From Asterochloris sp. CNOR1 (lineage: Eukaryota; Chlorophyta; Trebouxiophyceae; Trebouxiales; Trebouxiaceae), in NCBI GenBank assembly GCA_963969365.1, contig OZ017747.1, positions 2,046,001-2,110,000 of the forward strand: a stretch of DNA of 64,000 nt, read 5' to 3'. Within the stretch, counting starts at the first letter, position 1. Every line of letters begins with the position of its first letter. Positions 1 to 12,624 of this stretch are shown in pieces. The position numbers and the translations under genes are program-made. The notes below the pieces were generated by a model. That model did no database searches. It worked only from the letters and a program-made list of their open reading frames with translations, and was not told the DNA's origin.

Positions 1-3000
1 CGCTGGAGGGCCTGGTGCCCTGAGGGAGGCAGCCCCAGGCTTTGCGACCGCCGCTGCAGCCCGACCGGGGAGGACATGAGTACCCCCGCAGAGGGGGGCC
101 GGCTTGGCAGGGGACTGACTGGCAGGCTGGCGTTGCTGGAGGAGCCTGCCAGGTTCTGAGAGCCGTGCTGCGACCCATGCTGAGAGGGTCCCAGCATGGG
201 GGAGGGAAGCAGTGGCGTGATGGGCGCGGAAGGCGCGCTGTGCAGGCTGCCGCCGCCCTGCAGGCCATCAGGAGACAACAGTTGAGTGCCCAGGCAAACA
301 GGATGTCAATCAGCCATCATGCATAGCACGCGGTGGGAGCCATCAGACACCAGCCTGGTCAATACGGACTTGCTGACGCCATACAGACCGGCCCTGGAGA
401 CGCCATCAAGGCATGCGGTCTCCACTTCATCCCTGAGGCAGGCCCTGAGTCTCGGCTCCAAAAACCATTGGGTGCCTAGACAAGCACTCATGAGGCAAGC
501 CAGCAAAGGGTGTCTTACTCTGAAGCGCTCAGCAGATAGTGGCAAGTGGAGCCCACCTCGTGCAGGGACTCTGCCCAATTGGGCATCAGCTGGTGCATGT
601 GCGGCGGCTCAAATGCATTCACCTCGCCCTGCTGCTGCTGGGGGCTGAGGCCCTGCTGCTGCCCTGGTGACATAGCACCCATCTGCTGCAACCCTATCTG
701 GTGTGGGTCCTGCTGCTGGGGGTGCCCCTGCTGCCGGAAGCCCTCTAGAGCAGGGTGCTGGGCGTACAGCATGCCCCCATGCTGCTGTTGGTGCATTGGC
801 GGGAAGCCCTGGGGCTGCCCCTGTGATTGCTGCTGCTGCTGGCGCAGCAGCTGCTCGGCAGCAGCCTGCAGGCTCAGCCCTGGCAGCAGGTCCTCCATCT
901 CTGGGCAGGGGTGGCTTGCCCCTGCCGCCATCAGGTTGGGCGACCCGCTGATGGGGCGCTGCTGCATCTGACTGCTCTGACTGAACCCTGGCTGGGCCCC
1001 ATGCAGGCCCTTAAGGCCCACGCCGGGCAACATGCCGCTCAGGCCGCGCAGCCCCGCTGCGCCCTGCTGCCCGCCCAGCAGGGACAGCTGCTGCAGCAGA
1101 GCCTGGGCAGCCACCACCTGCTGGTCAGACAGCGCCCCACTGGCGCTCAGCTCACTCAGCTGGCGCTGCTGCTGCTGCTTTGCGCGATCGTCAGCCCACA
1201 GCGCCTCCTGCAGCACCAGGGCGTGCTTCTCTGTCAGCACTCCGCCACTTGCATGCGTGTGTTAGGCTGCTGAGCGCCTGCTGCAGCATGAGAGGCATGT
1301 TGATGTTCTTGCAGCATTGCCTCGTCAAACACCTGCACCACCACCGGAAAATTTGGCAGCACTCACAATATGCCTGAGCAAGCGCTTGCTAGGGGAGGCA
1401 GCTCATCTCTTGGCTTGGGTCCTCCCACGGTAAGACTGGCCGCAAGGAAAGCCTAAGGCAGGACTGCTCAGCATGCGGCAATATCAGAGCAGACAGCGCC
1501 AAATCCTGGGCAAGAGGCATGGCTGGTCACATAGACGGCACCGGGTGTCACCTTCTCATGCTTGCTCATGCGCTTGTACAAGGCAGCCAGCTCCCGGTCA
1601 AAGTGCACGTTGTTGGGGTTCAGTCGGTTGCTCAGGTTGACGGCTGGCAGGGGTGCGTCATCACCGTCTGAGGAGCTGTCGCCACCACTGCGCCTCTGTG
1701 GCACACAAGCAGGAACATCAAATCTGGGCTATTGGGTGCCCCATGTTTGGCTGTTCCATGTTTTGCTTCTGTGACCCACACAGGATGCTCTCCCGCCACT
1801 GCATTTGACGAACCCCACCCGCCGGCACTGACAGTGCTTACTGCCCCAGGCTGAGGTTGCAGACCTGTCCTGCACAATGCCCGCTCCCAAGCATGGCGCC
1901 CTTCAAAGCTGCAGTCAATGCAAGCAACGATGCCCGTGCGATCAGGGTCTGCCTGACAACTGTGCGCTTAGTCCTGCATGCCTCACCTGAGCACGCTGTG
2001 GCGTAATGAGCCCGCTGGACCCTGGTGGCGATGTCAGGCTCCTCGGCGGGGACCCCTGGAGACCAGCACTGCTGCCCAAAAGAGTGACTACGCCGCCGCC
2101 AATGCGCGGCGAAGTGCTGCGAGTTGGGGACCCCAGCAGGCTGGCCATGGGGCCCTCAGGGGCCTCCCCCTCCCCTGCCTGGTAGCGCACCAGCAGCGGC
2201 TTCTGGCCTGCATGGTCACTAATTGTGACTTGAGCGCGCGCTGCTGACCTCTCAGATAGGTTGCAACCACAGCTGTCAAGCTCTTCCTTGACTACCAAGG
2301 TGGGCAGACAGTTTCCTATCGGCCGCCTAACCAGCCGTTTGAATGGCAACACAAGGTGAGGCACTGCTCAGTACGGCGGCATAGAAAGGTGAGGCACTGC
2401 TCAGTACAGCGTGATGAAGCACGGGCAGATGCAGAACCAGCAAAGCCAGCTGCATGGTGCCACCTGTGATTGAGAGCAGGGGCTGGCCATCCAGACACCT
2501 CATGGCCTCCACTGCAGGCTCGATGTTGGCAAAATTGACAAACGCGTATGTCTTCCCAGGGAAGATGCGCACGCTCTCCAGAGTGCCAAAATTGCCAAAC
2601 ACAACATCCAGCGCAGACTTATTGACATTGAGCTGCATGTTGCCAAGCCAGAGGTGCTTGCTGGGTCGACTGATGGCTGCAGGCAGCGTGATACGGACTT
2701 TCAGCACACAGCACCGGCACAGATCAACACATGTGATGCTGGGCATTGCAGGCAATCTGGGGTTGCATGATGCCGCTGCTGGATACAGCACAAGGCTTAG
2801 TACAGGAGACATCATGAAGCTTGTCGCCAAACAGAGGAACCTGATCAAGCCCATAGTGCCTGCAGGCATGATCACGGCATGCAAGCGGACCTGCAGATGG
2901 CGGCAAGTCAGCCCAGTCCCTAAGCCCCGACATCTGATGAGTTTCTGGCTCAAAGCTCGTCCTCTGCAGTCACCGACCAGCATTGTGCGTTGCGGCATGG

Positions 3001-6000
3001 TTGCAGTCAGGTGCATGATTGCATTGTGGCTGCCAGCACAGCCGTGAGTGCTGAGAGTCTAGATGCTGTTGCTGAGCGGCTGACCGATGCGTCTGCCAGC
3101 TGAGCCAAGTAGGCAGACAGGTCTGGCATATGCTCTAGTCCGCCCACAAAACGATAAACACAAGCTCACCTTGGCAGGCTTGAACCGCATCTTGAGCTGC
3201 TTGGTACCAGTCAGGAGGGGGACAACAACGTTATTCAGAGCATCATAGGCGCGGGCTGCATCAGCAACGCTCTCAAAATTCACAAAAGCATATCCTAGAG
3301 GCCCAATCCTGCAGGACATGACCACGCATCAGATTATGTCCCTCCTTTGTGCTTTATTCTGAGACATTATGAGGCCAATTGTCAGAGGCAGCACTGTGCT
3401 GGCAGCTGCCTCCTGAAAGTGAGGGTAGGCGCAATCACAGGGGGCAACTGCCAGATGCCCTGCATCTGCCCTTAAGTTGTCTTGCAGTATAGCTAGGTTG
3501 GAACACAGAGAGGCCCAGGCGCTGCCATATCATTCTGATCCCACATGATGGGGCAGCACCCACCGTGCGGGGAAAACAGCAGCATCTGTGAGGGCTCCAA
3601 ACTGGCTGAACACCACACGCACGGAGTGCACAGTGGCACTGGCTGTGATGTTGCCCAGCCACACCCTGTCTGAGGGCATGCTGGCAGCCTCCCAGTCAGG
3701 CTTGGCATGGGAGCCCTGCCCCCACTCGCCAGGTGCAGCCAGGGAGCCCTCCCTGCATGGCACCAAGACTCCCTCGAGCTCGAGCAAGCCAGATTGGGGG
3801 TGATGCAATGGTTGCATCAAGCTGGCCCCCACAGCTGGCTGTAATGGGTGCCACAGCACAGAATTCTGCCCAAACCATACTTGCTGTGCAGCAGGACAAG
3901 TGTGCACAAGAGCTGCCTGTGCCAGACTAGTGGTCTGATCAAAGCGAGGGAAGCCGCTTTGCACCTGTGGACGGGCAGCGCAGGTGAATCCTGGGCATCA
4001 GGGTGCCCCTCGCTCAGCTTGCCCAGCGCCTTTTTGGAAGACCTGAAGTGGACTGACAGTGGTCTGCTGCCACTCAGTTCAGGAATCTGCAGGACAGCGG
4101 AGACTGGCTGTGCAGCTGTGTGTGACAGCACCCTTGCCCCATCACCATCTGCAGATTCCTTGTGACCAAAGCTTCACAAGCCACCAGCGAGCCACTTGCA
4201 GCCGAGGGCGGCAGCACAGGTGCATGTCTTACAAGGTGCATGCTACACAGCAAACCCTGCTCAATGATCAGAGCAAACGAGGGCTCAGCTGCACTGTAAA
4301 CTCAAAGGCTCTCACCTCCTTCCCGTCAAGTGCGTCCCTTGCCCTGGCAGCCTCTTCAGCGTTGCGGAAGTTCACAAAGGCGTACATGCGCCCAGGGAAG
4401 GTGACCACATCCTCCACTGCCCCATACTGCTCAAAGACGACCTTCAGCATGCCGCGAGCCAGCCGTGTGTGCAGGTTGCCCAGCCAGAGGTGTTTGCTGG
4501 GCGGCGTTGACTGATCTGCAAAGGAAGTGCAGCAGCCTTCAACATGCCACAAGCGAGCCCATTGTGCAAGCTACCCAGCCAGAAATAGCACCCAACTGTC
4601 GCAGCACAAATGCAGCAACAATGTGCAGCAAGCCGGCCAGGCATGCACCAGGCCAAACCAGGTGTTTGGAAGGCAGTGGTGACTTAGCAGGTGCGCAAAG
4701 GCCGCCTAAGTTGGGGTGCACGGGCAGCATGCAGCATGTTGTGAAGCACTCGGAGCACTGTAGCCATCATGCTAGCTGGGTCGAGGCACCTGGCATGCGG
4801 AGGGTGCAGCTGCGCACACTGCCAGTCGCAACCTTCTTGTTGGCACGGAACTGAGATACACAGAATCACCTGGTTCCTGGGCATCCTCATCATCTGGCTC
4901 CAACTCGCCAGCAGCCTCACTGTCGCTGTGCTCCCCGTGAGACCGCGGTGAGTCTGATTGATGCGCCTGCGCCCTGAGGACCGCGCCCGTGTCCTGATCC
5001 AACCGTAAGCTGCAAGCTTCATCAACAGCCTGCAGCATTTAGAGGGCCTCAGCTGGCGGAGCTCACTCACTTCAGGTCTGCTGAGTGAGCATATGCATGC
5101 AGGTGTTGGTGTGGCAGTGCGATGCTGTAGGCGTGCCACCAGGCCCAGACCTGAGTAGTGACCCGATCGGGTGCTCGCAGCTGATTGAAGAGGTCAGGCC
5201 CCATGTGCTGCCATCTGGCTTGGCACTTGGCTATCTGCAGAGCAGACAAGAGGCACATCACAGGCCTTGCTAGGCCCGTACCTGAAGGGGAAGTGCAGCT
5301 TGCATGCTGGGGGTCCGACTGTGGGGCAGGGACGAGTCCAGGCTGCGCCTCACACTGCCAACCTGCAAGGGCCGCACCTGCAGCCACAGGTGCATCCTTG
5401 TCGCTTGCACTGAGGCATGAGGCTTGCCTCACAGGAGCCGGAAGCACAGCTGCGACCTGGCCATAGGGGGCTGTGCACAATAACAGCCACTTGCGTATCC
5501 TTCCAAAGAGCAAAGACAAGTATCTCAAGAATTGCAGGACCCAGAGATGCCAGGACATGTACAAGTCCATCATTGCAGACCAGAAGGACTCAGAGCTACC
5601 TGTACAAGACCACCAGATCAGCAACAGGCACCCTACCTGCACAGCCGTATTAAAACTGCCGGAACTGAGGCGCTCATCGTAGCCAGAACCCAAAGTGCTG
5701 CGGTTCCCATGTGTTCGTCCATGCAGACCAGGGCCCTGCTGAGCTGCCCAAGGCTGCTGCAAAGTCACAGCTGAGTCGTAGCTCAACCTGCGTGGTTCCT
5801 GCAGCCGGCAGGTTGGCCCTGTGTGCTGAACGCCTGAGCACTAGGCAGGCTGAATGATGTCTGATCAAGGGGGAGCAAGGCCTGCTGGCCTCTATTTCAA
5901 CTGCCTCAGGGCAGCACGTGTAACAATGATGGCGTCTGGGAACAAGGGCAGCTGTTAAGGCAGAGATACGCCATGCAGTAATTCACCGGCAACTGCTGGC

Positions 6001-7877
6001 AGGGCCGCACCTGAGGAACGCCAGCATTGACAAACACAGCAGGGTGTCCCTCGATGCTGTGCAGGCGGCTGCTGGGTGACTCAAGACTAGTTCGCTTGCT
6101 GCTGAAGGAGCCCCAGCTGTCCAGGTCGGGCAGCATGCGCAGCGCTGCCGCCTGCACAGACTGGGCGACCAGCGCCCCGCTGAACACCCCATGCGGGATG
6201 GTGAGCGGCTTGGGGCTGAAGGCCTCCCCGGCGGCCCGAAGGAAGGCCGAGGGCTGGCCATCCCCCGCGCCGCTGCTGGCCCAGGCCCCCGCCAGCGCAC
6301 TGCTGCTGGAAAAGCTGTCTGTGGGGTGTGACTGGAGTGGGAACGCCATTCGCTGCCTCACAGCCGCCGCCTCATCGCCATGGTCTGCAGGCTGGCCTGC
6401 CTGCTGGCTCTGGCTCGCGCTCTGGCTGCCTGCATTACCCTCTGGGGCCTGCAGCAACGGCCCAAGTTCAGGTGAAGGGCTGGCAGATAGCGCATAGCTA
6501 CCGGCCACTGGCCCAGCGTGCAGCCCTGCCACCATAAACATCACATCGTCAGAGGCCTCCTTGGCTCTGCAGATGCCAATGTCCTGCAGTAAAGTGGAGC
6601 TTGCAGCGTGCCGCATGCAGCAGGGGGCGCAGCAGGACCCTGACCTGCGTAGGCTTCAAAGTCCTGGCAAATGATGCCTCCTGCTGAGTGAGGTCCAGCA
6701 ATGACAGGCTGGGCCTGGCAAACCCCTCAATGTGCCCAGACGGCTGCCCAACAGCACTGCGCTCCTGCAAGCTGTCAGCAGTATGCTGCTGCTGCCGATA
6801 GGGATACAGGCTGGTGCCCGCAGCCCCGGCGGCTAGCTCCTGCACGCGACCATGCTGAGCGTGCTGGAGCAGCAAAGCGCACTGTTCATGGCCCCTCTGG
6901 TGGGCCACCTCCAGGGCAGTCTGCCCCTGCTGGCAGCGCACGTCCAGGGCCAGCCTGCTGCCGCATGCATGCAAGTATGCTGACAGACAGATGTCGAGGC
7001 CCTCGTGCGCTAGCCTGCAGGCACAGAGCAACAAATGTGGACAGGTAACCATCACCAAGGATGAGTAACAGGATGCAAGCGGAGTATGACACAGAGTCGT
7101 CAAGGCTTCACTGAGTGCCCACTGAGCCAGACCTTGATGTGTGGCTGTGCAGCAGGGCCTGTGCATGTCCCAAGATTGCATAAATGTGGCATTGCCATGG
7201 GTCATCTGCAGCCAGCACAGCTGCCGGACCTGTGCAGGAGGGGGCGTCCAGCCCTTTCCGAGCCGGTGCTGTCCGCAAAGGGCTGCTGGGAACAGCCTGA
7301 CAGTGCAGTCATGGCTGCCACGCCTGCCTGCTGCAGCTGCAGCTGCGACGGGTATTCATGTAAGACTGCTGCCACGTGCAGGATAGCAGCCTGCTGAATT
7401 TTGCCGAGACCCTGCAAGGAGGGGAGACGACAACGTCAGACCGCAGCTTACACTGGACGGGCTTGATGCAGTGCTGGCTGACGTGGCACATGACCAAGCT
7501 TTTCACTTTTCAGATAGCATCAAGGAGACTCACCTCAGCATCGACAGATGCGCGGACCTCCTTGCTGCTGGGGGCGAGCTGATGAAGCACCAGGATGGAT
7601 GCATGCTGGGCCTACAGGACAGGAGGTGCTGTGACACCTTTTCGCCCAATGACTTCTGTCCGGATAAGCATGCGTGCATGAAGAGCCACTCCCCCACCTG
7701 TGCATTGCCCTTTGCACACGAGCTGGTAGAGATCACCAGCTGCATGAGCCCGTCAACATCTTGCAGGCTGGGCGGCTGGTGCTGCAGCTGCGCCTGCAGG
7801 CAGGGCAGCAGCAGCCACACCCTGGTAGCATCCTGCTGCTGCACAGCTGCATGCAGAGCTCTGGCAACGTCCTCCAT
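1..7877 (-). CDS. Ankyrin-like plus three-RRM RNA-binding protein (Spen/FPA-like), 3' end cut by window edge
   Basis: Probable RNA-binding protein. Exons in phase, 5' to 3': 7877-7698, 7611-7534, 7411-7230, 7014-6645, 6583-6011, 5798-5637, 5362-5282, 5234-5151, 5029-4870, 4515-4316, 4086-3965, 3752-3564, 3308-3170, 2677-2464, 2207-1987, 1695 to about 1530, about 1250-570, and about 290 to the edge. The start is ATG with MEDVARALHAAV. A helical/ankyrin-like N-terminus (GQTALEVAHQRGH at about residue 175) leads into a Ser-rich region and an acidic linker. Three RRMs of the LWLGN...YAFVNF type follow, as in plant FPA relatives: RRM1 at about residues 630-725, then RRM2 and RRM3. The segment NVHFDRELAALYKRM comes next, then a Gln-rich tail. 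The junctions at 3170/2677 (phase mismatch, perhaps a missed small exon) and near 1500-1250 are unresolved. The join of the ankyrin half to the RRM half rests on phase agreement across the 5150-5030 intron; two separate genes remain possible. Confidence 0.62.
570..1240 (-). repeat. CAG/CTG-rich glutamine-coding low-complexity tract
   Basis: Dense CTG triplets on the + strand encode interrupted polyglutamine on the - strand (runs such as KQQQQRQ and LRQQQQQ) in the tail of the RRM protein. This is a disordered activation or condensation-type region rather than a folded domain. The opposite strand gives Cys/Leu-rich open frames with no coding value. Confidence 0.75.
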
Positions 7878-8936
7878 CAAATAAAAGCTTGGAGCCCCAA
7901 ATTTTCGCACATCAGAGCACACCGCTGTGGTGTACTCTGCAGATCTGATATGCAGTTGACTGCAGGCTTCGCTAGGGCTGTGCAGACCTCGCCCTTGAAC
8001 AGGCAATCTCCTGCGAAGATTGCCTATGGTTTCAGCGGATCTTTGCTCACTTTCAGCGCAGGCTCTGTGGTCTAAACAATCCGTTCGAGCAGTCGTGCAT
8101 CTGAATCACTCAAGCTACGAGCCTTCATTTGCTCACTCTCTGATTCAACTGTCAGGATAGAAGCCGCTGACAGCATGCGTTGCTCGACATCAGCCAGGCT
8201 CCCAGGATCAGCCATGCAGCCAGAGGGCAATGCGTACGCTTTGGAGGGCAGGAACAGGGCAAAAGCAGGCACAGGCAAACATGCAATGCGAGCAAACATG
8301 AGCAAGGCAAGCATGTGGGCGACATTGTGCTGAATCTGGCAGGCTGGCGGTGCCAGACTACAGCGACGGTGCCAGACTTCAGCAACGCAGGCGGAAACAG
8401 CAACTGGGGGCAGTGTCATGGAGCGCTGCTAGTCAAGCGGCTTTTGTGCCCAAGACACCTCGCTTTGCCTGTCGCTGTGGGCCTGCTCTGTCCCACAGAC
8501 ATACTGCTGTTGGCTTAAGCAGCTTTCAAGGGGAGCTTTCAGCATCTACAGCACAGCACAGGCTGCTGGGGTTTTTGCCGGAGTCAACTCACTGCTGCTG
8601 TCGCTTGCTGCTGCTGAACATGTGCACACCAGGCCTTGCTGGCATCTGTGGATGATCAGAATGTCAGATGGCTGTTGCTGCCAGCACAAAGTCAAGAGGG
8701 CTGCCGGCAAAGCCATTCAGGACACAGATGCAGCTAAACCTCCCACAAGTCCGTTCCCTCTTGCACTGAAGGCTGCCCAGTACTGTAAATCATTTGGTGG
8801 GTGTATCCAAGGCATTGTTTGATACCCGCCATGTTACAGATGCAGACAGCCAAGGATGTGCAATTCCTCCGGAGCTGAACATTGTGCAGGCTGACTCTTG
8901 CAAAAGGCCAAAAAGGGCCCTGTCAAACATCAAGAC
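7878..8936. other. Intergenic region between two minus-strand genes
   Basis: This region holds the presumed promoter of the ankyrin/RRM gene (right next to 7877) and the 3' untranslated region of the DNA 3'-phosphatase (next to 8936). The open frames seen here show no domain, no consistent splice phase and ordinary composition. I see no other gene. Confidence 0.55.
8834..8838 (-). promoter_or_regulatory. TGTAA poly(A) signal candidate
   Basis: TGTAA on the minus strand lies about 100 bases downstream of the phosphatase stop codon at 8937. TGTAA is the usual chlorophyte polyadenylation signal. The link to this gene is positional only. Confidence 0.5.
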
Positions 8937-11735
8937 TCATGCAAACTTCAGGGCCATTGCTGTGGCAGCGGAGGGCTTGACAGCTGCCGCTTTTGCATGC
9001 GCGTCGCCATCTTCAGGGGGATCCAGAGCAGCCAATTTGCCATCCTTGAGGAACTCATCAATCTGCAGCCAATGCAAAAGCATGACAACTCAACTTCAGA
9101 GGAGGCACACAACCACCTCACCAAGCCACATTGAGCACAGCCAGCTGCAGCTGCACAGCCCCAGAGCACAGCAGCGGCCTGTAGCCTTGACAGGCATGCA
9201 CACAGAGCTGCAGCTGCAGCTGCCAGCTGGTCTAACACAAAGAGTTGCCCACCAGACTCTTGGAGCTCTTGCCAACACCCTTGACGTCCGCTACATCCTT
9301 GCTGCTCTGGATCTTTGCAGGCCAGTTCTTGACAACATCGGCCACCTTCTGCAGTGCGCGTGCTGCATAGATAGCATTCCCACCTGCGACAAAATGCAAC
9401 CTACTTCAGGGGAGATTGCCTCAGGTTACTCATGGCTGAACCTGCAGGGCAAAGGCGCCGCTCGCTGTTGAGCATGGACAGCAGAAGGCATTGACGCTGC
9501 TTGCGGCACTGCAGTGCGCCAGACATATTCTGCCGTGGCAGGTGCCTTTACTCGTGAGCGTGGAACAGTACAACAGTGCACTGCTGCAGTTGCAGTCCTG
9601 TTGAGCAGCTGAACATGCCTTCAGCCTCCCTCTTGGCAGCCAGCGCCCGCAGGGCTGACTCCAGATCGAAGTTGTGGTTCTCGCCCCCCTCCACTGTGGG
9701 GACCTCTTTCTTGATATCAAGCACACTGCACTGTCAGCACCAAGCTTCAACATGAAGCAGCATGGGCCGACAGCTGCTGCTTCAGTCTTGAGGGGTGTTT
9801 CGCTTCGTCTGCTTGACGTCAAGCATAGTGCACTGCAAGCACTCAGGCAGCCAACGTTGGCTGACCAGCTGGGCAGTGCTGAAGTGGAGGGGCCTCACCC
9901 AAACACCTCCTCTGGCGTCTTGAAAGGCAGGCCCACATGCTCGGCAAATTTTCTGCAGCCAAGATGAATGGTCAGCCTCTGCACAACACCACCCAGAAAT
10001 CTGTCACATGAGAGAGCTCACTTGTCAGAGTCTGCAAAGTCCTTGTCGCGCCCCGCTGCATCGCCCACAAAGAAACTGTCCTCCAGGACTGCAGGGCAAG
10101 CATTCAGGATCTCCCCATTGCCGTTTTAAAATCTTTCAGACGGTGATGGCACATGCACACAGACCTGTGCTGCAAGTACACACATGGCTTAGCCTGCTGC
10201 TGGTGCAGAACAGGCACAATAGTGGGTGCTGATGAACATGGCATCCAGCAGCTGCAGGTGAGTGGTGCTTGGCTGTCCCTAACTCGTCACGCAACCAACT
10301 GCTGTACCTATTGCCTGGCCAGCACTGCACTTTGCCTTGAAGAATGTCCACATGCCCGGTGCAGGCTTCCTGAAGGAATCCTCTGCCCTGCTAGGTGCTG
10401 TCGCTGCAAAGACATGCGCCGGGACATCCAGCTGCAGCAGGACAGAATGACAGTCAGAAAAGTCTGCATGACCTGCTGTTGACAGCATGCGCCTAACCAG
10501 CTGCACAGCCCCCGTAATCCTGGGGCTCCCCCAGCCAGGCCCTCACTGCTCAGATGACTCTTGTGCACAGGATGGCCTGGTGAAGCGGCAGCAGGACAGA
10601 CAGCCTTCACAGCCCGCAAGAGTCTGTGCAGGGCTCCTGTGTGAAGCTGTCCCAGGCAAGCTGCCAGGGTATTGGCGCTCACAGTCCATGTGACAGCCTT
10701 GCACAAGGTGCACCAAACCCATGCAGCCCACATGAGAACCTCTGCACCAATGCAATGGCCAGGTGCAGAAGGGATGAAGGCAGAAATTGCCCTGCGTGCA
10801 ACACCCACATGGACCTGCAAGACAGGCATGGCTTCTGAGCACAGGAGCAAGGCACAAAGCATTCTCAGCCCGCATAGGGCATGCAAATCAGATGAGCAGG
10901 TCAGCCCTCTGCCAATCTCACCTCCTTCAGGATGTTGTCGATCCGCTCCTTCACTTTGGTTGCAGCCTTGCCATCCAGTGCGCCCTGAATATAGCCCTGA
11001 TTTCTGCGCAGCAGGCATTGAAGACGTGCTCAAGCTGGTGGTGCTTCTGTCAGTCCATGCATGGTTGCACCAAGAAGGCCTGCTGGGCGCTGTGATGCAC
11101 CACCTGCCAGTGTGTGCCCAGAATGTGTAGGGTGACATGAGCACTTACGTGAAGATCACCACAGTGTACTTGTCCGCTACAAACTCCTTCACAACCTTCT
11201 TGACTTTCTTGTTGGCGAAGCGCCAGTTGTCAGCCTCTGGGGCAAACTTACCCACATCTTTCTTGGTGCCCACCAGGGTGCCATCCTGCAGGAGGATGTG
11301 GGTCTGCCTAGTACCAATCACCAGGGGAAGCAACAGATTTGCAGATGGCCCCAGACACTAGGCACCAGGTCAAAGGCGGCAATCTTGGACCGGGCCTCTG
11401 GCTTGCCGTAAGTCCTGCAGGGGACAGACTGTGAACACGTGAGATCCGACTACTTGCAGCATAGGCTCCTGGGCCATCATTGTGCCTCACCAGGGCCTGA
11501 CATTGCACCAGATCAAGCAGGCCAGGCACCAGCAGACCGCAGCAAGCCACAACAGCACCACAGCTCACTTGGACAGCAGCAAGTTGGGGTACTCCAGCAC
11601 CCAGCCACTGGCCTCAGTCTCTGGCACCGTCTTTTGTGCCTTGGATTTTTTGGCTTTGCTGGTGCTCTTAGGAGAAGTAGGAGAGCTGTCTTGTGCGCTG
11701 GCATCCTCTGGGATGGCCTTTCGCTTGGGTGCCAT
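8937..11735 (-). CDS. DNA 3'-phosphatase (PNKP/ZDP phosphatase family) with C-terminal helix-hairpin-helix domain
   Basis: Removes 3'-phosphates from broken DNA ends, so it should act in nuclear single-strand-break and base-excision repair. Ten exons are in perfect phase: 11735-11569, 11414-11366, 11285-11149, 11003-10922, 10431-10308, 10088-10022, 9952-9899, 9725-9619, 9383-9253 and 9062-8937, giving 347 aa. A basic N-terminus (MAPKRK, KAKKSK) suggests nuclear import. The HAD catalytic motif FDLDGT lies at residues 70-75 and is split by an intron. Further family blocks are VVIFT, then NQGYIQGALDGK, then RKPAPGMW, then FFVGDAAGRDKDF, then KFAEHVGLPFKTPEEVF. From about residue 263 an HhH module begins (NAIYAARALQKVADVV, VKGVGKSSKSL, IDEFLKDGKLAAL), like the DNA polymerase beta/Mus81 HhH class. 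There is no FHA domain, kinase domain or PARP-type zinc finger. The intron at 9618-9384 uses a GC donor. Confidence 0.9.
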
Positions 11736-12624
11736 CGTAGCAAGCTCTGCGGGAGTTTCTTTGACCTCAGGTTTGACGACATGACAGCTTTGCACTCATC
11801 TTGGGGCGTCAGCCATTGCGACTTTCACTGCCTTTGGAGACTTCAGGCAAGGCACAGTTCAAAGCTGGCCCTGCGGATGAGAGATGCCACTGGCTTCTCA
11901 GAGCCACTGCTAAGTCGATCTTAATCATACCTGATCGCTGAGTGCGTGCTGCCGACAAACTTTTCGCTCGGCAGCTGTTCAGGCAGGCTAGTTGTGCCTG
12001 AAGCAATCGGTCCCAGACATCTCTAGGGTGCTAACCTCAAGCAAGACCCAGCATAGGCTGATTGTAGCTGAACAATCAATGGTACTGGCATAGAAGAGAA
12101 ATGGACAATCAGCTTGGCTTCGTTACTCAGCATGTCGGCATTCGCACAGGGCTTGCAGGTCCTTTGTATAGCGGGAGGGGCGCGAATCAGAGACTTAGTC
12201 TAAGGGGGGAGAGGTTTCTCAGGGAGCTACTGTTGGCATTGGCCCTGCTGAGCACTGATCTCATGCCAGGAGGACCTTAAGAGGCGTGTCCGCAAAGGTG
12301 CGCATGGGCCGACCTCTGGGTCATGGTCTGGCAGACCAGCAGCTGTACAGTCACGCCTGAACCTCTCGACATACAGCTGCTACAGGCACCTCGTGAAGTG
12401 GCCTCTAGGCATTGCTTTCAATGACTTTTGGTGACCTCAGGCATCCTAAGGGGCTCTGCTGCAGGCTCAATCCACATAAGACTGAGCCCTGCAGCAAAGG
12501 ACATGAGTGCTGCTGCAGGCTCAACGGCAAGAGAGACACCTGCCAGCGCTCGCCGGACAGCCTGAACGAATTGGCAGCTGGCGCCTTGAATCATCAAAGA
12601 TCATCACCCGCAGAGGCAGGTCCC
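11736..12624. other. Divergent intergenic region
   Basis: This is the shared upstream region of the minus-strand phosphatase and the plus-strand gene starting at 12625. No coding exon with consistent phase is visible. Untranslated first exons could lie here. The stretch CTGCTGCAGGCTCAA occurs twice, near 12460 and 12511. Confidence 0.5.

Noticed and set aside
546-971. Cys-rich plus-strand open frames of 80-140 codons
   Set aside because: They are the antisense of the glutamine-coding CAG tract; the composition is an artefact of CTG triplets and there is no start context or splice phase.
5030-5038. ATG at 5038 as the start of a separate RRM gene
   Set aside because: It overlaps the consensus acceptor TGCTGCAG, and the downstream frame joins in phase with the upstream exons. 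It is still possible, so recorded.
5892-5951. Possible terminal exon LPLFPDAIIVTRAALRQLK ending the ankyrin half at 5892
   Set aside because: It is in frame and could be a short alternative ending, but a phase-0 exon chain continues from 5798 to 5151 with Ser-rich sequence matching the preceding exon, so it was not used as the main model.
8794-9471. Plus-strand open frame of 225 codons
   Set aside because: It overlaps the last exons and introns of the phosphatase on the other strand, which are proven by conserved motifs and phase. No domain was seen on the plus strand.
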